DNA of 5,614 bases from Candidatus Parcubacteria bacterium (GTDB taxonomy: Bacteria; Patescibacteriota; Minisyncoccia; JAHIHE01; JAGLIN01): assembly GCA_023142975.1 (NCBI GenBank), contig JAGLIN010000058.1, positions 1 through 5,614 of the forward strand. Direction: 5' to 3'. A program made the translations under genes and the position numbers. Positions 1 to 4,788 of this stretch are shown here, piece by piece; positions within the stretch are counted from its first letter, which is position 1, and every line of letters begins with the position of its first letter. Below the pieces are notes generated by a model. The model saw only the letters and a list, made by a program, of their open reading frames with translations. It searched no databases and was not told the DNA's origin.

Positions 1-48
1 TCGTCGCCTTCTCGTTCGCTGCGCTCGCTCAGGCTCCTCGCAATGACA
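1..48. repeat. GC-rich interspersed repeat (partial, MITE/REP-like)
   Basis: This stretch is strongly GC-rich next to AT-rich coding DNA. Read on the minus strand it starts TGTCATTGCGAGGAGC and continues through alternating GAGCG/CAGCG words to the window edge. From memory, this 'GTCATTGCGAGGAGC' start is typical of a dispersed noncoding repeat found in many bacteria and candidate-phyla assemblies; I could not search for it. It begins one base past the scpA stop codon and is probably cut by the window boundary. No transposase is visible, so if it is mobile it is a non-autonomous element. Confidence 0.6.
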
Positions 49-49
49 G

Positions 50-775
50 CTAAGATAACTTTTTAATCCTAATCTCCCCAAACATTTCTTCTTGCTCAAC
101 GGAAACTACATTGTTTCTTGCTAATTCCAGCATCGCCAAAAAAGTCACTACAATTTCCACCCTGTCTTTATTATTAGATATCGCGCTATGAAAAGTTAAG
201 TTTACTCTTTCTAATAAACTTTTCTTTAAATAATCAATTTTATCTTTAATGGAAATAATTTTCTTTATCGTTTCTTTGGCAAGAATTTCAACTTTCGGCA
301 ATTTATCTAAAATATTTTCAAATATATTTTGCAAATCTAAAGCTGATAACTCTTTAGGCGGACAAAAAATTGTTTTCATCCCAGAATAACTTTGTCGAGA
401 AAAAAATATTCTTTTTCTGCTTTCTAACTTTCTAAGTTCTTTCGCCACTTCTTTAAATTTTTTATATTCTTTTAGTCTTGCTTTCAATTCTTCTATGTCT
501 TCCTCTTCTTCTTTTTCCAACTCTAAAGTCGGAAGAATTGCTTTTGATTTTATGAGAATTAATTTTCCCGCCACTAATAAAAAATCTGCTAAGTATTCCG
601 GACTTACATTCTCGCTGTTTTCTAAATATTTCAAAAACTGATTAGCCACCTGCGCCAAAGAAACATCTGTCACCTCAAGCTCCTCTTTTTCAATCAAATC
701 CAAAAGAAGATCAAGCGGACCTTCAAATATTTTTTCCTGACTTTGATAATGGCTTGCCTTGACAATGTAGGACAT
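50..775 (-). CDS. scpA: Segregation and condensation protein A (ScpA kleisin)
   Basis: ScpA is the kleisin subunit of the bacterial SMC-ScpA-ScpB condensin, which bridges SMC heads and helps organise and segregate the chromosome on the nucleoid. The 241-residue product carries the diagnostic N-terminal block FEGPLDLLLDLIEKEEL (residues 17-33), then KLILIKSKAILP (71-82). A very acidic/basic helical linker follows (about 85-122), and a C-terminal winged-helix region with NNKDRVEIVVTFLAMLELAR (201-220) ends in GEIRIKKL. Length is normal for the family. The reading frame extends five codons further, to an ATG ending at 790. I chose the internal ATG because ScpA proteins commonly begin MSY.V shortly before the FEGPLD block. 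Neither start has a visible Shine-Dalgarno, and the chosen start lies in a repeated GTAGGACA word. About eight residues between VK and FEGPLD look like a small insertion. scpB, the usual neighbour, is not in the window. Confidence 0.95.
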   Translation of the reverse strand: MSYIVKASHYQSQEKIFEGPLDLLLDLIEKEELEVTDVSLAQVANQFLKYLENSENVSPEYLADFLLVAGKLILIKSKAILPTLELEKEEEEDIEELKARLKEYKKFKEVAKELRKLESRKRIFFSRQSYSGMKTIFCPPKELSALDLQNIFENILDKLPKVEILAKETIKKIISIKDKIDYLKKSLLERVNLTFHSAISNNKDRVEIVVTFLAMLELARNNVVSVEQEEMFGEIRIKKLS

Positions 776-908
776 ACAACAAATAGTCATTAGTAATAAA
801 GTTATTAGCAGTAGGACAGGTCATTAGTTACAAGCCGAAAGAAAACTTAAGACTTATGACTTACAACTATTCTTACCGCCAACAACCTTGTTGCCTATGA
901 CTAATAAC
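767..908. repeat. Degenerate direct and inverted repeats in the scpA upstream spacer
   Basis: The spacer between the YbaK-family gene and scpA is built from short related words. GTAGGACA occurs at 767-774 and 811-818, followed by GTCATTAG at 786-793 and 820-827. The longer pair GTCATTAGTAATAA (786-799) and GTCATTAGTTACAA (820-833) differs at two positions. TATGACTTACAAC (855-867) and TATGACTAATAAC (896-908) form another pair, and GTTATTAG at 801-808 has its inverse at 901-908. A small inverted repeat, CAACAA-CC-TTGTTG, sits at 880-893. The first GTAGGACA contains the probable scpA start codon. No clear promoter or terminator was recognised here. Confidence 0.6.
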
Positions 909-910
909 AT

Positions 911-1444
911 TTATTTCTTCTTCGCTTTACTTTTAATTTTCTTCTTCTTCGCCTCTGAAAAAACTCCTTTCGCCATTTCTTCTAATTCCAGAAACTTCTT
1001 CGTCGCTAATTTTATAGACTTTTCATAATCCCCCGTATTGATAATTAAATTTTTATTTTTTAATAAACTCCTATCAATAAACGCAGACATTTTAGACAAA
1101 GAACCGAATGGAATGGTCGCGCCGATTTTTCCCTTCATATTTTTCTTCATCCATTGTTCCTTGGCAAACTCAATCGTCTTCACAGCCTTTTCTCCTTCCT
1201 TTTTTAATACTTTATTTACCTCTTTCAAAAATTTCTTTTTATTCAAATTCTTATTCGCGGGAATTAAAGCCAAAACATATTTTTTCGCGCTTATTTTCAT
1301 CACCAAAGTTTTCACAACTTCCTGCGGTTTGATATGCTGTGTTTCCGCGCTATCCAAAGCAGTATAGACCGTCTTGTGATCTATAACCTCATGCTTAACT
1401 TTATTTTTCTCCAGCAAATTTTGGAGGCTTTTTAAAATTGCCAT
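911..1444 (-). CDS. YbaK/ProX-family aminoacyl-tRNA deacylase (editing domain protein)
   Basis: This is a free-standing relative of the prolyl-tRNA synthetase editing (INS) domain. Members hydrolyse mischarged aminoacyl-tRNAs, for example Cys-tRNA-Pro or Ala-tRNA-Pro, in the cytoplasm. The domain spans about residues 1-155 of 177. It contains EVVKTLVMK (42-50), whose Lys45 aligns with the conserved lysine of the YbaK family, followed by a YVLALIPANKNLN strand region. The family motif GATIPFGSLSKMSAFIDRSLL and an NTGDYEKSIKLATKKFLEL C-terminal block follow. Residues 157-177 form an extra, very lysine-rich tail that could bind RNA non-specifically. The start is supported by an AAAGGAAA Shine-Dalgarno nine bases upstream. 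Substrate specificity (ProX, YbaK or other) cannot be read from sequence alone. The gene lies 34 bp downstream of the small Cys-rich gene and is probably in the same transcription unit. Confidence 0.85.
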   Translation of the reverse strand: MAILKSLQNLLEKNKVKHEVIDHKTVYTALDSAETQHIKPQEVVKTLVMKISAKKYVLALIPANKNLNKKKFLKEVNKVLKKEGEKAVKTIEFAKEQWMKKNMKGKIGATIPFGSLSKMSAFIDRSLLKNKNLIINTGDYEKSIKLATKKFLELEEMAKGVFSEAKKKKIKSKAKKK

Positions 1445-1451
1445 AATATTA

Positions 1452-1459
1452 TTTCCTTT
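1452..1459 (-). promoter_or_regulatory. Ribosome binding site of the YbaK-family gene
   Basis: On the minus strand AAAGGAAA precedes the ATG, with its AAGGA core nine bases upstream. It is one of only three clear Shine-Dalgarno sequences in the window and supports the 177-residue start. Confidence 0.65.
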
Positions 1460-1478
1460 CTATTTTTATAATAAAGAA

Positions 1479-1784
1479 TTAAAGACAATTATATCCTCTG
1501 CATTTTCCATCTTTACCGCAATAATATTTTGCACCAATACATTTGAGAAGATCAGGGAAACCAGGATTACAATATTCCATCATTTTTTCTGAATTACAAT
1601 CACTATCATCAGAACAAGGAATACTATCTCTTGATTTCTCTACTCTCCCAATTAGACCATTATCGCCTCTTTCTATAATAGTGCATGGGACAATATAACT
1701 ATTAGATTTTTTATTTAAATCATAAATCAAAAACAGACTACCGATTGAAATAATAAACAAAATTATAACAATTACTTTTTTCAT
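1479..1784 (-). CDS. Small membrane-anchored eight-cysteine protein
   Basis: The 101-residue product is not recognised as a named family. It starts with a short basic MKK and a single hydrophobic helix (about residues 4-21), which would act as an uncleaved anchor or a signal peptide. The rest is exported in either case. The soluble part has eight cysteines, at 34, 57, 63, 72, 82, 89, 95 and 100. An even number with regular spacing (5, 8, 9, 6, 5 and 4 residues between the last seven) suggests a compact disulphide-bonded or metal-binding extracellular domain. The CSDDSDC and CGKDGKC segments resemble short Cys-rich modules seen in other secreted proteins; that comparison is from memory. No good Shine-Dalgarno is visible, and the gene begins 30 bp after the upstream membrane-protein gene, consistent with an operon. 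The intact frame and coherent architecture support a real gene. Confidence 0.65.
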   Translation of the reverse strand: MKKVIVIILFIISIGSLFLIYDLNKKSNSYIVPCTIIERGDNGLIGRVEKSRDSIPCSDDSDCNSEKMMEYCNPGFPDLLKCIGAKYYCGKDGKCRGYNCL

Positions 1785-1814
1785 AATGCCATAAATTAAA
1801 AAATAAATTTAACT

Positions 1815-2300
1815 TTATAACTTATCAATTTTATCATTAATAATTTCCTTTATTTCTTTTTTAATTTTTCTTTTAACTTTTTGTTTTATTCCTCCAGATT
1901 TAATTTTTTTAGAATTGTTTTTGCTATTATTATTTTCATTCTTTTTAGTATTACAGTAAATCATTTTCTCAACAAATATCACTAAAATCATCACAATAAA
2001 AAAAGCGCATCCCGATATTATCGCTAAGTTTAAAACATCGCCGCCTAAATTAAGTACTTTATAGGAAACAGAATCAATGTAAACAACCAACAATAAAAAC
2101 ATTATAGATCCCCAGGTTAAAAACGCGATTATTTGCGCGATCCAAGCAAGTTTCCTTTTCAGCATTGAAGACGATTTTGAAAATAATATTCTGACCGATG
2201 AGAAAAACAAAATTCCCACAGGAGAAACCGCCCAAAGAAACAACGCTAAAAATATAACAAGTATTATACTCATAAAAAATCTAATTCCTTCACATTCCAT
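1815..2300 (-). CDS. Three-helix membrane protein with basic C-terminal tail, unknown function
   Basis: This 161-residue protein has three hydrophobic segments, at about 10-34, 53-75 and 90-115. After them comes an Asn/Lys-rich linker (117-136) and a highly basic, amphipathic-looking tail ending KKEIKEIINDKIDKL. By the positive-inside rule the Lys-rich tail and the 42-50 loop (SSSMLKRKL) cannot both be neatly cytoplasmic with three spans, so one span may be shorter or re-entrant. No catalytic motif is visible and I do not recognise the family. The start is well fixed: AAGGAGG lies four bases upstream of this ATG, while the next ATG, nine codons in, has no such signal. A promoter at 2332-2360 sits just upstream, so this is probably the first gene of a unit that continues into the Cys-rich and YbaK-family genes. 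Confidence 0.7.
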   Translation of the reverse strand: MECEGIRFFMSIILVIFLALFLWAVSPVGILFFSSVRILFSKSSSMLKRKLAWIAQIIAFLTWGSIMFLLLVVYIDSVSYKVLNLGGDVLNLAIISGCAFFIVMILVIFVEKMIYCNTKKNENNNSKNNSKKIKSGGIKQKVKRKIKKEIKEIINDKIDKL

Positions 2301-2304
2301 ATTT

Positions 2305-2311
2305 CCTCCTT
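2305..2311 (-). promoter_or_regulatory. Strong Shine-Dalgarno of the three-helix membrane protein gene
   Basis: AAGGAGG on the minus strand, four bases from the ATG, is the strongest ribosome binding site in the window and decides the start of the 161-residue protein. Confidence 0.8.
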
Positions 2312-2331
2312 TTTTATTTTATTATAATTTT

Positions 2332-2360
2332 ATTCTACCAAAATAATCAGATTATGACAA
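2332..2360 (-). promoter_or_regulatory. Sigma70-type promoter, extended -10
   Basis: On the minus strand a -35 box TTGTCA (2355-2360, five of six consensus bases) is separated by 17 bases from a -10 box TAGAAT (2332-2337, five of six). The -10 is preceded by TGG, giving an extended -10. The predicted transcript would start near 2325 and have a leader of about 25 bases including the AAGGAGG site. A second TATAAT-like hexamer just downstream, around 2320-2326, lacks a matching -35. In AT-rich DNA chance matches are common, but spacing, both hexamers and position all agree. Confidence 0.6.
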
Positions 2361-2378
2361 ATAAAAATAAGTAGCAAT

Positions 2379-2936
2379 CTATTTTGATTTTCTAAATTTT
2401 CCTACCGCAGGAAGATTGTTTTCTGGATATTTTGCCAACGCAATTAAAATAATGCTTTTTAGTTTTCTCCTTTTTTTGGCAAGAAGCGCGATCGCGCATG
2501 AACGATGCATTCCCTCTATAATTACAATCTTCTTTCCAACTTCCAGACCGATAATAATTGTTTTTTCTGGAAAATTATCTGCCAGAGAATTTATATCTTT
2601 ATTTTTTTGAATTTCAGGTAATTTCACAAGTTCAGAAAATTGTAGGGTTTCCTTTTCTTTATAATAAAGCTTTTTCCAAGTTTTAAACGGTCCTCCATAA
2701 AAAGAAGAGATATTTTTTTCAGGATTAACCAATTCATAAAAATGCCATTCCGCTTGATCGCACTTAAGCGGCTTTGTATATTTTTCCCGCCAAGCGTCCC
2801 AAGAATCAAATCCCCTTTCTTTATAAGCTTTGATCCAGTTTGCCTGACTTGCCTCATTCTTACGCCAAAAATCAAAAACCTCTTTCCATTTAAGAGGTCT
2901 TAAATATTTCAAAAATGGTTTTTTAACTCGGCTCAT
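2379..2936 (-). CDS. Uncharacterised protein with ParB/Srx-like GMHR motif
   Basis: The 185-residue product is not recognised as a named protein. The N-terminal half is unusually rich in tryptophan and other aromatics (Trp at 17, 24, 34, 46, 49, 64 and 87), with repeated charged helices such as KERGFDSWDAWREKY. The C-terminal half contains IIIGLEVGKKIVIIEGMHRSCAIALLAKKRRK (read as two adjoining parts, 127-142 and 143-158). The strand followed by EGMHRSCAIAL (141-151) resembles the G-x-HR-x-x-A motif of ParB N-terminal/sulfiredoxin-fold domains, which bind nucleotides (CTP in ParB, ATP in Srx). The fold assignment is an inference from this motif; no DNA-binding helix-turn-helix follows, and the protein ends about 40 residues later. 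No Shine-Dalgarno precedes the ATG. The next gene upstream encodes a lone nuclease, but 239 bp of noncoding DNA separates them. Confidence 0.65.
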   Translation of the reverse strand: MSRVKKPFLKYLRPLKWKEVFDFWRKNEASQANWIKAYKERGFDSWDAWREKYTKPLKCDQAEWHFYELVNPEKNISSFYGGPFKTWKKLYYKEKETLQFSELVKLPEIQKNKDINSLADNFPEKTIIIGLEVGKKIVIIEGMHRSCAIALLAKKRRKLKSIILIALAKYPENNLPAVGKFRKSK

Positions 2937-3175
2937 ATAGTTTAGATATGATTTATTACATAAAAAATAAGATTTTTAATTTGCTTGGATTGTGGGATAA
3001 TGTTGGAACTTATTTGAGAGAAAATAAGATTTTATAATACTTACATTATTTTATATTCTCTTTGTAGAAACGGATTTGTAATTCGTTTTTTTTGTTTTGA
3101 AGAATGGAAAAGTTTTTTGTGTTTTCTAAACTTTAGGAGCTGACTATAAACCGATTCTCACACGAAAAACTGTTT
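2937..3175. other. Noncoding spacer between the GMHR-protein and nuclease genes
   Basis: No credible gene lies in these 239 bases. The lower part (about 2937-3060) is plain AT-rich sequence with several TATAAT-like hexamers but no -35/-10 pair with correct spacing on either strand that I would call. The upper part holds an imperfect palindrome (3068-3088) and a less AT-biased block at about 3134-3170. This block stands out against its surroundings and may be a small structured or mobile noncoding element. Confidence 0.5.
3068..3093 (+). other. Imperfect palindrome with T-tract (terminator-like on + strand)
   Basis: AAACGGATT and AATTCGTTT pair over nine positions (one G-T wobble) around a TGT loop at 3068-3088. 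The right arm runs into eight Ts (3086-3093). On the plus strand this has the form of a weak intrinsic terminator, but no plus-strand gene reads into it. On the minus strand, where the nuclease gene ends at 3176, the T-tract is on the wrong side. It may instead be an end of a decayed mobile element. Confidence 0.3.
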
Positions 3176-3649
3176 TTATCTTTCAAATTCTTTAAGAAGT
3201 TCTAGATATTTATCCTGCAAATCTTTTCTAATCCAACCATTTTTTAAAGCAGTAACCTCGCCGTCATTTTTTATGATACCCGAACAGGAATCAAAATAAA
3301 AACCGTTTAATGTGGCTATAAACATCCACGACGGATGCCATCTACACTTCTGTTTTTCGGCAAGATTTTTAATTTCCCTTTTATTGAATTTGTAACGGTA
3401 TTTTACTTCCACAAGAAAAACGCTTTCTTTGCTTTGCGAAATCAAGACAAAATCAGGCGAACTGCTAATATTTTTTATAACTTTTTTGGTGTTATAAGAA
3501 TTTCCGCAATTCATTAGTTCTGGTATTAAATTTTCGTAACCAAAAGGAATAACAGTATATTTTTCTGCTTCTCGGAACATTTGCTCGAAAATTACTTCAG
3601 CAATTCTTCCCTTAATTAAATCTCTTGAAAATTTTGTATCCATAAACAT
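3176..3649 (-). CDS. Lone PD-(D/E)XK-fold nuclease-like protein
   Basis: The 157-residue protein carries the core signature of the restriction-endonuclease-like fold. An N-terminal helix KGRIAEVIFEQMF has Glu18, the strand SPDFVLI has Asp66, and VFLVEVKYR has Glu81 and Lys83. The PD-x14-E-x-K spacing fits metal-dependent DNA or RNA cleavage by this superfamily. The whole protein is little more than the catalytic core, with basic segments at 84-104 (YRYKFNKREIKNLAEKQKCR) that could contact nucleic acid. From memory, similar GLIAE-IFEQMF...PFGYE proteins recur as uncharacterised genes in candidate-phyla genomes. No methyltransferase, helicase or other restriction partner is nearby, so a conventional restriction-modification system is not supported. 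The first ATG is favoured over the one two codons later because GAGG lies eight bases upstream of it. The gene begins 37 bp downstream of tRNA-Gln. Confidence 0.75.
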   Translation of the reverse strand: MFMDTKFSRDLIKGRIAEVIFEQMFREAEKYTVIPFGYENLIPELMNCGNSYNTKKVIKNISSSPDFVLISQSKESVFLVEVKYRYKFNKREIKNLAEKQKCRWHPSWMFIATLNGFYFDSCSGIIKNDGEVTALKNGWIRKDLQDKYLELLKEFER

Positions 3650-3657
3650 AAAAATAA

Positions 3658-3662
3658 CCTCT
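3658..3662 (-). promoter_or_regulatory. Ribosome binding site of the nuclease-like gene
   Basis: AGAGG on the minus strand lies eight bases before the first ATG and fourteen before the alternative ATG two codons later, so it selects the longer, 157-residue product. Confidence 0.55.
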
Positions 3663-3686
3663 ATGATATAGTATTATTTTAACTTG

Positions 3687-3757
3687 CTTGGGGACAGGGA
3701 GTCGAACCCCGATTGACAGGACCAGAACCTGTCGTCCTACCATTAGACGATCCCCAA
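3687..3757 (-). tRNA. trnQ: tRNA-Gln, anticodon CUG
   Basis: The 71-base minus-strand sequence folds as a complete cloverleaf. The acceptor stem is TTGGGGA/TCCCCAA and the D arm GTCT-AATGGTA-GGAC includes the invariant GG. The anticodon stem is ACAGG/CCTGT with loop TTCTGGT (anticodon CTG at 3725-3723). The variable region has four bases, and the T arm is CGGGG-TTCGACT-CCCTG with one G-T wobble. It reads CAG (glutamine). The weak first pair T1-A72 and discriminator G73 match glutamine identity features known from E. coli. CCA is not encoded: the bases after the discriminator are CAA, so the tail must be added by CCA-adding enzyme. CUG reads only CAG, so the genome should carry a separate UUG isoacceptor for CAA. 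Confidence 0.96.
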
Positions 3758-3761
3758 ATAC

Positions 3762-3785
3762 ATACTAATATTTTAATATGCTAAC
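3762..3785 (-). repeat. Octamer-period repeat upstream of tRNA-Gln
   Basis: Read on the minus strand, three consecutive 8-bp units GTTAGCAT, ATTAAAAT and ATTAGTAT run toward the tRNA. They are degenerate copies of the GTTARNAT unit seen at both ends of ftsEX. The array overlaps the region where the tRNA promoter should lie. Individual units are A/T-rich enough that chance contributes; the constant period of eight is the evidence. Confidence 0.45.
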
Positions 3786-3797
3786 ATACTTTATAAA
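3770..3797 (-). promoter_or_regulatory. Possible weak promoter for tRNA-Gln
   Basis: TTTATA (3792-3797) and TAAAAT (3770-3775) on the minus strand are spaced by 16 bases, which would start a transcript about five bases before the mature tRNA 5' end. The upstream terminator at 3813-3838 makes a separate promoter likely. The -35 match is only four of six. Confidence 0.3.
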
Positions 3798-3812
3798 CAC
3801 TATCACTAATTT

Positions 3813-3838
3813 AAAAAAATACAAGCGAAAAAACTTGT
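3813..3838 (-). terminator. Probable intrinsic terminator of ftsEX
   Basis: On the minus strand ACAAG (3838-3834) and CTTGT (3825-3821) form a five-pair stem around an eight-base loop TTTTTTCG, immediately followed by A and a run of seven Ts (3819-3813). It lies about 30 bases past the ftsX stop codon and before the tRNA, the expected place. The stem is short and AT-leaning, so efficiency may be modest. Confidence 0.5.
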
Positions 3839-3872
3839 TAGGATGTTAGGATGTTTAAATGTTAATATGTTA
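3837..3872 (+). repeat. 8-bp tandem repeat abutting the ftsX stop codon
   Basis: On the plus strand there are four and a half contiguous octamers: GTTAGGAT (3837-3844), GTTAGGAT (3845-3852), GTTTAAAT (3853-3860), GTTAATAT (3861-3868) and a final GTTA (3869-3872). The last three bases are the complement of the ftsX TAA stop, so the array begins exactly at the end of the coding sequence. Its other end overlaps one arm of the probable terminator. Confidence 0.75.
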
Positions 3873-4784
3873 TGCTTTTAAATATCTCCTTATCGCAATC
3901 AAACTGCTAACTACTCCCAAACTTATTCCCAAGACAAAAATAAAAAGTGTAAAATTAAAAATATTATTTAAGAAATACGCGTATAGATCAAGACCGGGAA
4001 GAAATTGCGCTATTTTGGGAGAAACATACATAATAATTGGAACTATAAAAGCGAAAGTTGCAATACCTCCTAAAACTCCAAGAATAATTCCCTCCACAAC
4101 AAATGGCATCTTTATATACCAATTGCTTGCTCCAACCAAACGCATAATTTCAATTTCCACGCGATGAGTATACATCGCCAAACGAATAGTATTGAACGCG
4201 ACTAAAATACTCATAAATACAAACAGGATAGCTAAGCCAAACATACTATCCTCAACCGTTTTTAGAATTGTTGAGAAATTATTTATAGCTTTTTCATTCT
4301 CCTTGAAATTAATCTTTTCAATAATATCTCCATAATTTTCATTTCCCTTTATATATTCATCAATAGATTCATATTGGCCAAGAGAAGTCGCTTTTACATT
4401 CAAAACGGCAAACAATGGATTTTCTCCCAACTCTTCAAGCGATTGATTTATATATTCATTATCTTCGTGAGATTCTTTGAAATTAAGAAGCGCTTGATCT
4501 TTTGAAATGTATTCAACGCTTTTTACCTCTTGCAATTCTTCTAAATCTTTTCTCAGCTCCAGAATTTTATTTTCATCAGCATCATCCTTAAATTGAATTG
4601 TGATATCAATCTTTTCTTGCAAAGAACTAAGCGCGAAATTTCCTATAGCATCAACGGCCAACATAGTTGTTACCGTAAAAAGAGTTACAACAATTATAGA
4701 CATAGTCGCTATATTCAACCAAACATTCCTCAACAAATCATTTAAAGCAGCCCTTATTATTCTTTTAGTTTTATTGATAATCAT
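3870..4784 (-). CDS. ftsX: Cell division protein FtsX
   Basis: FtsX is the membrane subunit of the FtsEX complex, an ABC-type mechanotransmitter at the division site. It passes ATP-driven conformational change to periplasmic or extracellular peptidoglycan hydrolase partners rather than transporting a substrate. The 304-residue product has the family layout: a cytoplasmic N-terminus (1-22), TM1 about 24-46, a large extracytoplasmic domain about 48-178, and TM2-TM4 at about 181-202, 229-252 and 276-297. The conserved cytoplasmic loop HRVEIEIMRLVGASNWYIKMPF (beginning at 207), followed by VVEGIILGVLGG, is the FtsX hallmark and contacts FtsE. The start lies four bases after the ftsE stop, so translation is probably coupled; no distinct Shine-Dalgarno is present. 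Length and topology are typical. The hydrolase partner is not in the window. Confidence 0.96.
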   Translation of the reverse strand: MIINKTKRIIRAALNDLLRNVWLNIATMSIIVVTLFTVTTMLAVDAIGNFALSSLQEKIDITIQFKDDADENKILELRKDLEELQEVKSVEYISKDQALLNFKESHEDNEYINQSLEELGENPLFAVLNVKATSLGQYESIDEYIKGNENYGDIIEKINFKENEKAINNFSTILKTVEDSMFGLAILFVFMSILVAFNTIRLAMYTHRVEIEIMRLVGASNWYIKMPFVVEGIILGVLGGIATFAFIVPIIMYVSPKIAQFLPGLDLYAYFLNNIFNFTLFIFVLGISLGVVSSLIAIRRYLKA

Positions 4785-4788
4785 TTGC

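Noticed and set aside
1038..1367. Plus-strand open frames over the YbaK-family gene
   Set aside because: They are antisense to a gene with clear family motifs and encode low-complexity Phe/Leu/Ser-rich peptides typical of shadows of Lys-rich coding.
2624..2875. Second minus-strand frame inside the GMHR-protein gene
   Set aside because: It lies wholly inside the longer frame, has no ribosome site and no recognisable motif.
3068..3093. Terminator of the nuclease-like gene
   Set aside because: The T-tract follows the hairpin only on the plus strand, while the gene is on the minus strand.
3176..3649. Type II restriction-modification system
   Set aside because: There is no methyltransferase or specificity subunit in the window; only a lone nuclease core is visible.
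3687..3757. tRNA-Gln as an integration site of a small island (nuclease and GMHR-protein genes)
   Set aside because: No integrase is present and I found no repeat of the tRNA 3' end elsewhere in the window.
3837..3872. CRISPR-like array
   Set aside because: Units are contiguous 8-mers without spacers, far shorter than CRISPR repeats, and no cas gene is nearby.
3859..4167. Plus-strand open frame opposite the end of ftsX
   Set aside because: It is antisense to the conserved C-terminal membrane region of FtsX and begins inside the octamer repeat; no independent support.
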